From Streptomyces sp. WZ.A104 (GTDB taxonomy: Bacteria > Actinomycetota > Actinomycetes > Streptomycetales > Streptomycetaceae): DNA of 39,313 nt. Location: the NCBI RefSeq assembly GCF_002382885.1, contig NZ_NWVL01000070.1:1-39313 (forward strand), written 5' to 3'. Under the pieces are notes generated by a model. It saw nothing but the letters and a program-made list of their open reading frames with translations. It ran no database searches and was not told where the DNA came from. Shown piece by piece: positions 22,455-29,749 of this stretch. The stretch's first letter is position 1. The number at the start of each line of letters is the position of its first letter. A program made the position numbers and the translations under genes.

Positions 22455-22924
22455 ACGAGGAGCACGCACGGGCCGCCGCCGACATCGCGGAGGTCGAGGC
22501 GGCCAACACCGCCTTCTACGAGGCACTGGAACGCGGCGACTACGAGGAGCTGTCCGGACTCTGGCTGCCGGGTGAGGACCTCACCGTCTCCTGCGTCCAC
22601 CCGGGCTGGCCGGTGCTCTCGGGGCGGGGCGAGGTACTGCGCAGCTACGCCCTGATCATGGCGAACACCGAGTACATCCAGTTCTTCCTCACCGACGTCA
22701 ACATCGCGATGACCGGGGACACCGCCCTGGTCACCTGCACCGAGAACATCCTCAGCGGCGGGCCCGCCGAGGACGGCAACGCGCTGGGCCCCCTCGTCGG
22801 CCAGCTGGTCGTCGCCACGAACGTGTTCCGGCGCACCCCGGACGGCTGGAAACTCTGGTCCCACCACGGTTCACCCGTACTGACGGAAACCGACGAGGAC
22901 GACGACGGGGAAACACCCTCCTGA
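22451..22924 (+). CDS. NTF2/SnoaL-like protein of the folate operon
   Basis: The 157-residue product has an NTF2-like cone fold: an N-terminal helix (AANTAFYEALERGDYEELSG), LWLPGEDLTVSCVHPGWPVL, SGRGEVLRSYALIM, VTCTENILSGG and a final strand FRRTPDGWKLWSHHGSPV. The tail is acidic. NTF2-like proteins range from enzymes to binding proteins, and I can assign no reaction. The GTG start overlaps the folP stop as GTGA, so translation is coupled to folP. That implies a role with folP products or substrates, which is inference. A 185-bp spacer with hairpins follows before folB. Confidence 0.85.
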   Translation: MNEEHARAAADIAEVEAANTAFYEALERGDYEELSGLWLPGEDLTVSCVHPGWPVLSGRGEVLRSYALIMANTEYIQFFLTDVNIAMTGDTALVTCTENILSGGPAEDGNALGPLVGQLVVATNVFRRTPDGWKLWSHHGSPVLTETDEDDDGETPS

Positions 22925-22942
22925 GTGGGTACGGGACGGATA

Positions 22943-23010
22943 GGGGTTGGCATCCGGAACCCCGGGTAGGGCGGCTATCAGCCCCGTGGGCGCTGTCTGG
23001 GCCCCACGGG
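22943..23010 (+). terminator. Hairpin pair in the spacer before folB (terminator or attenuator)
   Basis: GGGGTT-N9-AACCCC (22943-22963) is followed by CCCGTGGG-N12-CCCACGGG (22983-23010). No T run follows, so these may be weak terminators, attenuators or RNA-stabilising structures rather than a full stop of the operon. TAGATT at 23034-23039 could serve as a -10 for a separate folB-folK promoter, but I see no -35. Confidence 0.4.
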
Positions 23011-23109
23011 CGAGCACTGTCGGTGCCCGCAGGTAGATTCACAGGACGGCACCTCGCCGCCCGCACGCGGCCGGGTGCCCCTCGACCAACGACAGCAGGA
23101 GTGATTCGC

Positions 23110-23469
23110 GTGGATCGTGTCGCGCTGCGCGGCCTCAAGGCCCGTGGGCACCACGGTGTCTTCCCCCGGGAACGGGAAGAGGGCCAGACCTTCATCGTCG
23201 ACCTGGTGCTCGGCCTCGATACCCGCCCCGCGGCCGCCGCCGACGACCTGGCCCGCACCGTGCACTACGGCGTGGTCGCCGAGGAGGTCGTCGACGTGGT
23301 CACCGGCGAACCGGTCGATCTGATCGAGACGCTCGCCGAGCGCATCGCCCAGCAGTGCCTGAAGCACGAGGGCGTCCAAGAGGTAGAGGTCGTCGTGCAC
23401 AAGCCGGATGCGCCGATCACCGTCCCCTTCGACGACGTGACCATCACCATCACCCGGAGCCGAGCATGA
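23110..23469 (+). CDS. folB: Dihydroneopterin aldolase
   Basis: FolB cleaves 7,8-dihydroneopterin to 6-hydroxymethyl-7,8-dihydropterin and glycolaldehyde. The 119-residue size is standard. Visible features are VALRGLKARGHHGVFPRERE at the N-terminus with the active-site region, ARTVHYGVVAEEV, LIETLAERIAQQCL with the conserved catalytic Glu and the C-terminal VVVHKPDAPI with the catalytic Lys. GTG 23110 was chosen because AGGAG (23097-23101) lies eight bases upstream. GTG 23101 would overlap that site. The stop overlaps the folK ATG as ATGA. Confidence 0.94.
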   Translation: MDRVALRGLKARGHHGVFPREREEGQTFIVDLVLGLDTRPAAAADDLARTVHYGVVAEEVVDVVTGEPVDLIETLAERIAQQCLKHEGVQEVEVVVHKPDAPITVPFDDVTITITRSRA

Positions 23470-24077
23470 CTGCATTTTCCACCGAAGGGCAGAGCGACCC
23501 GACCGTACAGCCGGTCCCGACCGCCGTCGTCCGGCAGGTGGACGCCGCGGACGTCACGCTCTCCAACCCCAAGATGGCCGTGATCTCCCTCGGCTCGAAC
23601 CTGGGAAACCGGCTGGAGACCCTCCAGGGGGCCATCGACGCCCTGGAGGACACCCCCGGTCTGCGGGTCAAGGCCGTGTCCCCGGTGTACGAGACGGAGC
23701 CCTGGGGCGTCGAGGCGGGCTCCCAGCCCGCCTACTTCAACGCGGTGATCGTCGTGAAGACGACGCTGCCCCCGGCCTCCCTGCTGGAGCGCGGCCAGGC
23801 CATCGAGGAGGCCTTCGACCGGGTCCGCGAGGAGCGCTGGGGCCCGCGCACCATCGACGTCGACATCGTGTCGTACGCGGACGTCCTCTCCGACGACCCG
23901 GTGCTCACGCTCCCCCACCCGCGCGCGCACGAGCGGGCCTTCGTCCTCGCCCCCTGGCACGACGTGGACCCCGAGGCCCAGCTGCCCGGCGCGGGCCCGG
24001 TCGCCGAGCTGCTCGCCGACGTCGGCCGCGACAGCGTCCTGCCCCGCGCCGACCTGGAACTGCGCCTGCCGGAGTAA
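23466..24077 (+). CDS. folK: 2-amino-4-hydroxy-6-hydroxymethyldihydropteridine diphosphokinase
   Basis: FolK pyrophosphorylates 6-hydroxymethyl-dihydropterin with ATP, supplying the FolP substrate. The 203-residue protein has an N-terminal extension of about 36 residues, unusual for HPPK (about 160 residues in E. coli), before the core AVISLGSNLGNRLETLQGAI. It then shows VSPVYETEPWGVE, the ERWGPRTIDVDIVSY signature and LPHPRAHERAFVLAPW. The ATG at 23466 overlaps the folB stop, which explains why the start is placed before the extension. Order and spacing support an operon with folB and probably folP. Confidence 0.95.
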   Translation: MTAFSTEGQSDPTVQPVPTAVVRQVDAADVTLSNPKMAVISLGSNLGNRLETLQGAIDALEDTPGLRVKAVSPVYETEPWGVEAGSQPAYFNAVIVVKTTLPPASLLERGQAIEEAFDRVREERWGPRTIDVDIVSYADVLSDDPVLTLPHPRAHERAFVLAPWHDVDPEAQLPGAGPVAELLADVGRDSVLPRADLELRLPE

Positions 24078-24151
24078 TCGTTAGGCTCGACGGACGGCGG
24101 TCCGGCGCACGGCCGGGCCGGGCACAGGCGGCGCGAAGGGCGGCTCACTCG

Positions 24152-24643
24152 GTGAAGCAACTACGGCTCGGGGTACTGGCGGGCCTCTTCGCCGCCGCCG
24201 GTGTCCTCTCCTGGGGCGGGGCCCGCCTCTGGGACTCCCTCGGCACCCTGCCGAGCGTCCCGCTGGCCGCGTCGATCGTGCTCGCCGCGATCGCGGCGAT
24301 CCTCCTGGCGACCGCCCTCTCCACCCGCGCCCGCCTCCGCGCCCAACGCGAACGCCGCCCCGGCGCCAAGGGCGTCGACCCCCTGTTCGCGGCCCGCGCG
24401 GTCGTCTTCGGCCAGGCGAGCGCCCTGGTCACCGCCCTGGTGGCCGGGATGTACGGCGGCGTCGGCGTCTTCCTCCTGGGCTACCTCGACATCCCGCCCC
24501 GCCGCGACCAGGCGATCTACGCGGCCGCCGCCGTGGTGGCAGGCATCGCGGTCATCGCCGCCGCCCTCTTCCTGGAACGCGTCTGCCGTCTCCCGGAGGA
24601 CAGCGACGACGACCACGACGGCACGGGCGCCGCTGCGGCATAG
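24152..24643 (+). CDS. DUF3180 family membrane protein
   Basis: The 163-residue product has four hydrophobic segments (about 5-22, 34-53, 87-110 and 123-143), a basic loop after the second (RARLRAQRERRPGAKG) and an acidic tail (PEDSDDDHDG). It matches the actinobacterial DUF3180 family, often found next to folK. No function is known. The start is GTG at 24152, 74 bp after folK, and a strong terminator follows, so it is probably the last gene of the folate operon. The repeated association suggests a role linked to pterin or folate handling at the membrane, but nothing in the sequence shows this. Confidence 0.85.
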   Translation: MKQLRLGVLAGLFAAAGVLSWGGARLWDSLGTLPSVPLAASIVLAAIAAILLATALSTRARLRAQRERRPGAKGVDPLFAARAVVFGQASALVTALVAGMYGGVGVFLLGYLDIPPRRDQAIYAAAAVVAGIAVIAAALFLERVCRLPEDSDDDHDGTGAAAA

Positions 24644-24686
24644 CAGGGCGGGCCGGGCAGCGGTCAACCACGGTCGGATGCGACGC

Positions 24687-24714
24687 CGGGCCCCTTCCTC
24701 GCGGAAGGGGCCCG
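24687..24714. terminator. Bidirectional terminator between the folate operon and folE
   Basis: CGGGCCCCTTCC / GGAAGGGGCCCG forms a perfect 12-bp stem with a TCGC tetraloop. It lies between the convergent DUF3180 gene (stop 24643) and folE (stop 24782) and would work on both strands. Confidence 0.85.
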
Positions 24715-24781
24715 GGCGCCGACGGATGCCGCCCGGGCTGGCGGCGCCCTCCAAGCCGGCCAAGGGCTGTCCGGCGGTCCC

Positions 24782-25387
24782 TCAGCGCGCCAGTATCAGG
24801 CTCATGGCCTCGGCACGGGTGGAGGCGTCACGCAGCTGCCCGCGCACAGCCGACGTCGTGGTCTTCGCGCCGGGCTTGCGGATGCCCCGGACCGACATGC
24901 ACATGTGCTCGGCCTCGATCACCACGATCGCGCCCCGCGCTTCCAGGATGCGCATCAGGGAGTCCGCCACCTGCGTGGTGAGGCGTTCCTGCACCTGTGG
25001 CCTGCGGGCGAAGACGTCAACCAGCCGGGCCAGCTTCGACAGGCCGGTGATCTTGCCCGTGTCGGCCGGGATGTAGCCGACGTGCGCGACACCGTGGAAG
25101 GGCAGGAGGTGGTGTTCGCACAGGGACATGATCTCGATGTCCTTCACCAGCACCATTTCGTCGTGACCGAGGTCGAACGTCGTGGTGAGCACGTCCTCCG
25201 GCTCCTGGCGCAGGCCCGCAAGGATCTCCTTGTACGCCCGCGCCACCCGCCCCGGTGTCTCCCTCAGGCCCTCACGGTCCGGGTCCTCCCCGACGGCGAT
25301 GAGCAGCTCGCGTACGGCCGCCTCGGCCCGCTTCTCGTCGAATTCGCCGATCGAACCCTGGCCGTACAGCGTCACCGGGTCGGTCAT
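24782..25387 (-). CDS. folE: GTP cyclohydrolase I
   Basis: FolE converts GTP to 7,8-dihydroneopterin triphosphate, the entry to pterin and folate synthesis. The 201-residue protein carries IMSLCEHHLLPFHG, with the zinc-binding Cys and catalytic His residues, GLSKLARLVDVFARRPQVQE, and IEAEHMCMSVRGIRKPGAKT with the second zinc Cys. ATG 25387 was chosen because GAGG lies just upstream and the family N-terminus fits. The frame is open for 27 further codons. It is on the opposite strand from folP-folB-folK and downstream of ftsH, separated from it by two strong hairpins. Confidence 0.94.
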   Translation of the reverse strand: MTDPVTLYGQGSIGEFDEKRAEAAVRELLIAVGEDPDREGLRETPGRVARAYKEILAGLRQEPEDVLTTTFDLGHDEMVLVKDIEIMSLCEHHLLPFHGVAHVGYIPADTGKITGLSKLARLVDVFARRPQVQERLTTQVADSLMRILEARGAIVVIEAEHMCMSVRGIRKPGAKTTTSAVRGQLRDASTRAEAMSLILAR

Positions 25388-25455
25388 CTGTGCCTCGTTC
25401 CTCTGTGCTGTCCTGTGCGCGGGTTCGCGCTCAGACATCGCAGGCATACGGAAAA

Positions 25456-25492
25456 GCCGCGCCCCCACAGGCTAAAACCTGGGGGGCGCGGC
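25456..25492 (-). terminator. Second hairpin between ftsH and folE
   Basis: GCCGCGCCCCC(A)CAGG pairs with CCTGGGGGGCGCGGC: 15 bp with one bulged A and a CTAAAA loop. On the minus strand it follows the ftsH terminator and precedes folE by about 70 bp. It may be a backup terminator or an attenuator in a folE leader. Confidence 0.6.
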
Positions 25493-25505
25493 ATCCATTC
25501 CGGGC

Positions 25506-25538
25506 CCGGTGAGACCCCTGTGACAGGGGTCTCACCGG
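25506..25538 (-). terminator. Terminator of ftsH
   Basis: CCGGTGAGACCCCTG-TGA-CAGGGGTCTCACCGG is a perfect 15-bp stem with a 3-base loop that begins 16 bp after the ftsH stop codon. It is among the strongest hairpins in the window. Confidence 0.8.
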
Positions 25539-25554
25539 ATGCCGGGGTGGTGGT

Positions 25555-27606
25555 CTAGCTGTCCGGACGCTCCTCGGGGATCGCCTCGGTGGACGGGGCG
25601 ATGTCCTTCGTCAGGTCCGTCGGGGCGATCTCCGGCGGGGTGGCCGAACCGTTGGCGGTGCCGTTGGTGAGGGCCAGCTCCTTGGGCGAGAGCACCGGGG
25701 GGCGCGTCGACGGGGTGCGTCGGGCGGACCCGGTCCAGGCCGGGCGGGCGGGACGCTTCACGATCGGAGCGAAGATCTCCGCGATCTCGTCCTTGCCCAG
25801 CGTCTCCTTCTCCAGGAGTTCGAGCACGAGGGCGTCGAGGATGTCGCGGTTCTCGACGAGGATCTCCCACGCGTCGTTGTGGGCGGTCTCGATGAGCTTC
25901 TTGACCTCCTCGTCGACCAGTGCCGCGACCTCTTCGGAGTAGTCACGCTGGTGGCCCATCTCGCGGCCCAGGAAGGGCTCCGAGTTGTCGCCGCCGAACT
26001 TGATCGCGCCGAGCCGCTCCGTCATGCCGTACTGCGTGACCATCGCGCGGGCCGTTGCCGTGGCCTTCTCGATGTCGTTGGCAGCGCCGGTGGTCGGGTC
26101 GTGGAAGACCAGCTCCTCGGCCGCACGCCCGCCCAGCATGTACGCCAGCTGGTCGAGCATCTCGTTGCGGGTCGTGGAGTACTTGTCCTCCTCCGGGAGC
26201 ACCATCGTGTAACCGAGGGCACGGCCGCGGGAGAGGATCGTGATCTTGTGGACCGGGTCCGACTGGGGGGAGGCCGCCGCGACCAGGGCGTGTCCGCCCT
26301 CGTGGTACGCGGTGATCTTCTTTTCCTTCTCGGACATGATCCGGGTCCGCTTCTGCGGGCCCGCCACGACACGGTCGATCGCCTCGTCGAGGCTCTCGTT
26401 GTCGATGAGCTTCTTGTCGCTGCGCGCCGTCAGGAGCGCGGCCTCGTTCAGCACGTTCGACAGGTCGGCACCGGTGAAGCCGGGCGTGCGGCGGGCGACG
26501 GCGCCGAGGTCGACGCCCTCCGCCACGGGCTTGCCCTTCTGGTGCACCTTGAGGATCTCCAGACGGCCCTGCATGTCGGGGCGGTCGACCGCGATCTGCC
26601 GGTCGAAACGTCCCGGGCGCAGCAGAGCCGGGTCGAGGATGTCCGGGCGGTTCGTGGCGGCGATCAGGATGACGCCGCCCTTCACGTCGAACCCGTCCAT
26701 CTCGACGAGCAGCTGGTTGAGCGTCTGCTCGCGCTCGTCGTGACCGCCGCCCATGCCTGCGCCGCGGTGGCGGCCGACGGCGTCGATCTCGTCGACGAAG
26801 ACGATCGCCGGGGCGTTCGCCTTGGCCTGCTCGAAGAGGTCACGGACCCGGGAGGCACCGACACCGACGAACATCTCGACGAAGTCGGAACCGGAGATCG
26901 AGTAGAACGGCACGCCCGCTTCGCCGGCGACGGCGCGCGCGAGCAGTGTCTTGCCCGTACCGGGCGGCCCGTAGAGCAGGACGCCCTTGGGAATCTTGGC
27001 GCCGACGGCCTGGAACTTCGCCGGCTCCTGGAGGAACTCCTTGATCTCGTGGAGCTCTTCGACCGCCTCGTCGGACCCCGCCACATCGGCGAAGGTCGTC
27101 TTGGGGGTGTCCTTGGTGATCAGTTTGGCCTTGGACTTGCCGAACTGCATGACCTTGGAGCCGCCGCCCTGCATCTGGTTCATCAGAAACAGGAAGACGA
27201 CCACGATGAGGACGAAGGGCAGCAGCGAGAGGAGGATCGAGACGAACGGGGACTGCTTCGACGGCGAGACGGTGTAACCCTTCTCGATGTCACCGTTCTC
27301 GAACTTCTCCTGGAGCGTGTTGGCGAGCGCGACGCCCTGATTGCCGATGTAGCTCGCCTGGAACTTGCTGCCTGACTCGCCTTCGAGCTTCTGACCGTCC
27401 TTCAGCTCGATCTTGAGGATTTGTTCGTCACCGGTGGTCAGCTTGGCCTGCTCCACCTGGTCCTTGCTGATCGCCTGGATCACCTTGGCGGTGTCCACCG
27501 TCTTGTAGCCGCCCGACGAGCCGACGACCTGCATCAACACGACCACGGCGAGGACGGCCAGCACGATCCACATGACCGGCCCACGGAAGTATCGCTTCAC
27601 GTCCAT
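25555..27606 (-). CDS. ftsH: ATP-dependent zinc metalloprotease FtsH
   Basis: FtsH is a hexameric membrane protease that degrades membrane and short-lived cytosolic proteins. The 683-residue protein has an N-terminal membrane helix (about 10-27), an extracytoplasmic domain, a second helix (about 120-140) and an AAA domain with Walker A GPPGTGKT (213-220), Walker B AIVFVDEIDAVGRHRGAG and the ATNRPDILDPALLRPGRFDR region. The zinc site is HEGGH (435-439), with a distal Asp in the C-terminal helical domain. The tail after about 620 is Pro/Thr-rich and probably disordered. The ATG lacks a close Shine-Dalgarno sequence; the nearest, AGGAGG, is about 25 bases upstream. It follows tilS and hpt. Confidence 0.97.
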   Translation of the reverse strand: MDVKRYFRGPVMWIVLAVLAVVVLMQVVGSSGGYKTVDTAKVIQAISKDQVEQAKLTTGDEQILKIELKDGQKLEGESGSKFQASYIGNQGVALANTLQEKFENGDIEKGYTVSPSKQSPFVSILLSLLPFVLIVVVFLFLMNQMQGGGSKVMQFGKSKAKLITKDTPKTTFADVAGSDEAVEELHEIKEFLQEPAKFQAVGAKIPKGVLLYGPPGTGKTLLARAVAGEAGVPFYSISGSDFVEMFVGVGASRVRDLFEQAKANAPAIVFVDEIDAVGRHRGAGMGGGHDEREQTLNQLLVEMDGFDVKGGVILIAATNRPDILDPALLRPGRFDRQIAVDRPDMQGRLEILKVHQKGKPVAEGVDLGAVARRTPGFTGADLSNVLNEAALLTARSDKKLIDNESLDEAIDRVVAGPQKRTRIMSEKEKKITAYHEGGHALVAAASPQSDPVHKITILSRGRALGYTMVLPEEDKYSTTRNEMLDQLAYMLGGRAAEELVFHDPTTGAANDIEKATATARAMVTQYGMTERLGAIKFGGDNSEPFLGREMGHQRDYSEEVAALVDEEVKKLIETAHNDAWEILVENRDILDALVLELLEKETLGKDEIAEIFAPIVKRPARPAWTGSARRTPSTRPPVLSPKELALTNGTANGSATPPEIAPTDLTKDIAPSTEAIPEERPDS

Positions 27607-27800
27607 CCATACGGAGCGAAGACGCCCCGTCCCTCCTGCCCGTAGGTAAATGCTGCTGTGAGAAAAGACTGTTCTTCGGACGGTACCCCAGCATCGTCAC
27701 CGACGACTGCCGGGTACGGCGGAGAATCCTGCTTTCGAAGCTTCAACGGTCCGGAGGCGGTGAGGGTTCCCCGCCGGGCCGGACGCGGGTCCGCCGCGGG

Positions 27801-28355
27801 TCAGCCGCCGTAGACATGCGGGGCGAGCGTGCCGACGAAGGGCAGGTTGCGGTACTTCTCCGCGTAGTCCAGCCCGTAGCCGACGACGAACTCGTTGGGG
27901 ATGTCGAAGCCGATCCACTTCACGTCGATCGCGACCTTCGCGGCGTCCGGCTTGCGCAGCAGGGTGCAGACCTCCAGGGAGGCCGGTTCCCGGGAGCCCA
28001 GGTTGGACAGCAGCCAGGACAGCGTCAGACCGGAGTCGATGATGTCCTCGACGATCAGGACGTGCTTGCCCTTGATGTCGGTGTCCAGGTCCTTGAGGAT
28101 CCGGACCACACCGGAGGACTGGGTGCCCGCGCCGTACGAGGAGACGGCCATCCAGTCCATCGTGACGGGGGTGGACAGCGCGCGCGCCAGGTCCGCCATG
28201 ACCATCACCGCGCCCTTGAGCACGCCGACGATCAGCAGGTCCTTGCCCGCGTACTCCGCGTCGATCTTCGCGGCCAGCTCGACGAGCTTCGCGTCGATCT
28301 CTTCCTTGGTGAGGAGCACCGACTGAAGGTCGGTACCCATGTCCTTCTCGTTCAC
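27801..28355 (-). CDS. hpt: Hypoxanthine phosphoribosyltransferase
   Basis: This purine-salvage enzyme makes IMP or GMP from hypoxanthine or guanine and PRPP. The 184-residue protein shows the type I PRTase layout: LLIVGVLKGAVMVMADLARA, the MAVSSYGAGTQSSG flexible loop, the PRPP motif VLIVEDIIDSGLTLSWLL and KWIGFDIPNEFVVGYGLDYA. GTG 28355 was chosen, with GAAAGAG upstream. ATG 28340 is an alternative that would remove five residues. It lies 82 bp after tilS and 194 bp before ftsH, an order shared with many Gram-positive bacteria. Confidence 0.94.
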   Translation of the reverse strand: MNEKDMGTDLQSVLLTKEEIDAKLVELAAKIDAEYAGKDLLIVGVLKGAVMVMADLARALSTPVTMDWMAVSSYGAGTQSSGVVRILKDLDTDIKGKHVLIVEDIIDSGLTLSWLLSNLGSREPASLEVCTLLRKPDAAKVAIDVKWIGFDIPNEFVVGYGLDYAEKYRNLPFVGTLAPHVYGG

Positions 28356-28437
28356 CCACGTCTCTTTCTCTGCCTGCCGGTCCGGGGCGCGCCCCGGACC
28401 GGGCCGGCTGTTCGCCTGCACTTCAGCCGCTTGCGCG

Positions 28438-29562
28438 TCAGCTCTGCCGAATGACCAGTCTGCCACCCTGCCGCAGGGCCTCGACGCGGCCGGGCAGGTT
28501 GATGGCCCGCTGGCCGCGCCAGCCGGTGATCAGCCGGTCGACTTCTTCGAGGTGGCGGGCGAAGAGGGAACCGGCGGGCGCCCCGGCCTCGATCACGGCC
28601 CGGCGCAGCACCCGGCGGCGTACCGCGGGCGGCAGGGCGTAGAGCTTGGCGCACTCCAGGCGGCCGGTCTCGTCGCGCACGGACAGCTCGGCCTCGGCGG
28701 CCCAGGTGTCCAGGGCGTCGGCGTCGTCGCGGGAGAGCTGGGCGGTCCGGGCGAGGGCTTCGACGACGCCTTTGCCGAGCGCCTTCTCCAGGGCGGGCAG
28801 GCCTTCGTGGCGGAGTCGGGAGCGGGTGTAGGCGGGATCGATGTTGTGCGGGTCGTCCCAGACGGGGATCGACTGGACGAGGCAGGCCTTGCGGGCGGTC
28901 TGGCGGTCGAGCTGGAGGAAGGGGCGGCGGTAGCGGCCCGCCGGTCCGGAGGCGGCGGCCATGCCGGAGAGCGAGCGGATGCCGGAGCCGCGGGCGAGGC
29001 CGAGGAGGACGGTCTCGGCCTGGTCGTCGCGGGTGTGGCCGAGCAGGACGGCGGCGGCGCCGTGGCGCTCGGCGGCGGCGTCCAGCGCGGCGTAGCGAGC
29101 GTCACGGGCCGCGGCTTCGGGGCCGCCCTCGCGCCCGACGTGCACGGCGACGGCCTCGACGGGGTCGAGGTCCATGGCGGTGAGCCGGGCGACGACCTCG
29201 GCGGCGCGGAGGTCGGATCCCGGCTGGAGGTTGTGGTCGACGGTGATGCCACCGGCCCGGACGGCGAGCTTGCGGGCCTCGAACGCGAGGGCGGAGGCGA
29301 GCGCCATGGAGTCGGCACCGCCCGAACAGGCGACGAGGACGAGCGGGGTGTCGGGCCGTTCGGGGAGGGCGGGCCGCTCGGGGAGAGCCTGCCTGCCCGC
29401 GGCGCCGGCCTCGGCGTAACGGGAGCGGGTGGCGTGCGCGGGGCGCCGGGCCGCTTCGGCGGGCCGGCCGTGGCCGTCGTGCCGGTGGAATTCGGTGAGG
29501 ACGTCGTGGAGTACGCGGCGGACCGCCAGGCGTATCGCCGCGACCGCAGGATGGGGACCCAT
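28438..29562 (-). CDS. tilS: tRNA(Ile)-lysidine synthetase
   Basis: TilS modifies C34 of the CAU-anticodon tRNA(Ile) to lysidine, so that it reads AUA and accepts isoleucine. It is essential in most bacteria. The 374-residue protein contains the PP-loop LVACSGGADSMALASALAFE, the GITVDHNLQPGSDLRA segment, LLGHTRDDQAETVLLGLARG and the GMAAASGPAGRYRRPFLQLD region before the C-terminal domain. The N-terminal part has an insertion rich in Ala/Arg/Pro between the first helix and the PP-loop (residues about 25-75), common in actinobacteria. The start is ATG at 29562, and the gene begins the tilS-hpt-ftsH run. Rare AUA codons in this GC-rich genome make its demand low but not nil. Confidence 0.94.
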   Translation of the reverse strand: MGPHPAVAAIRLAVRRVLHDVLTEFHRHDGHGRPAEAARRPAHATRSRYAEAGAAGRQALPERPALPERPDTPLVLVACSGGADSMALASALAFEARKLAVRAGGITVDHNLQPGSDLRAAEVVARLTAMDLDPVEAVAVHVGREGGPEAAARDARYAALDAAAERHGAAAVLLGHTRDDQAETVLLGLARGSGIRSLSGMAAASGPAGRYRRPFLQLDRQTARKACLVQSIPVWDDPHNIDPAYTRSRLRHEGLPALEKALGKGVVEALARTAQLSRDDADALDTWAAEAELSVRDETGRLECAKLYALPPAVRRRVLRRAVIEAGAPAGSLFARHLEEVDRLITGWRGQRAINLPGRVEALRQGGRLVIRQS

Positions 29563-29626
29563 GTCCGGTGCCCTTCGTGGAGTTTCGGGAGGAGCGTCGA
29601 GCGCCGGAACGCGTGAGTCCCGTCAC

Positions 29627-29686
29627 TCAGAGTGCGTCGATGGTGACAGAGGCAAGCTGTTCATCGAGCATTGCACGCCTTCCCAT
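29627..29686 (-). CDS. Possible 19-residue upstream ORF before tilS
   Basis: An ORF from ATG 29686 to TGA 29627 encodes MGRRAMLDEQLASVTIDAL, with AGGGG upstream. It lies 64 bp before tilS in the 187-bp gap after the DUF2342 gene. It could be a real small protein, a leader peptide or chance. A second in-frame ATG lies at codon 6. I have no homology evidence. Confidence 0.2.
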   Translation of the reverse strand: MGRRAMLDEQLASVTIDAL

Positions 29687-29723
29687 GCCCCTATGGTCCC
29701 TCGGATGGGTGATTGGAGGGCAG

Positions 29724-29745
29724 TTTCCCGGTGGCGGGCCGGAAA
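29724..29745 (-). terminator. Possible weak terminator after the DUF2342 gene
   Basis: TTTCC(C)GG / CCGGAAA with a GTGGCGGG loop lies just past the minus-strand stop at 29750. The stem is about 7 bp with one bulge, so this is a weak candidate. Confidence 0.3.
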
Positions 29746-29749
29746 AGGG

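Noticed and set aside
27428..27700. 90-codon minus-strand frame overlapping the ftsH start
   Set aside because: Beyond codon 31 it is a shadow of ftsH in another frame with Arg/Gly-rich composition. A short translated leader is possible but not supported.
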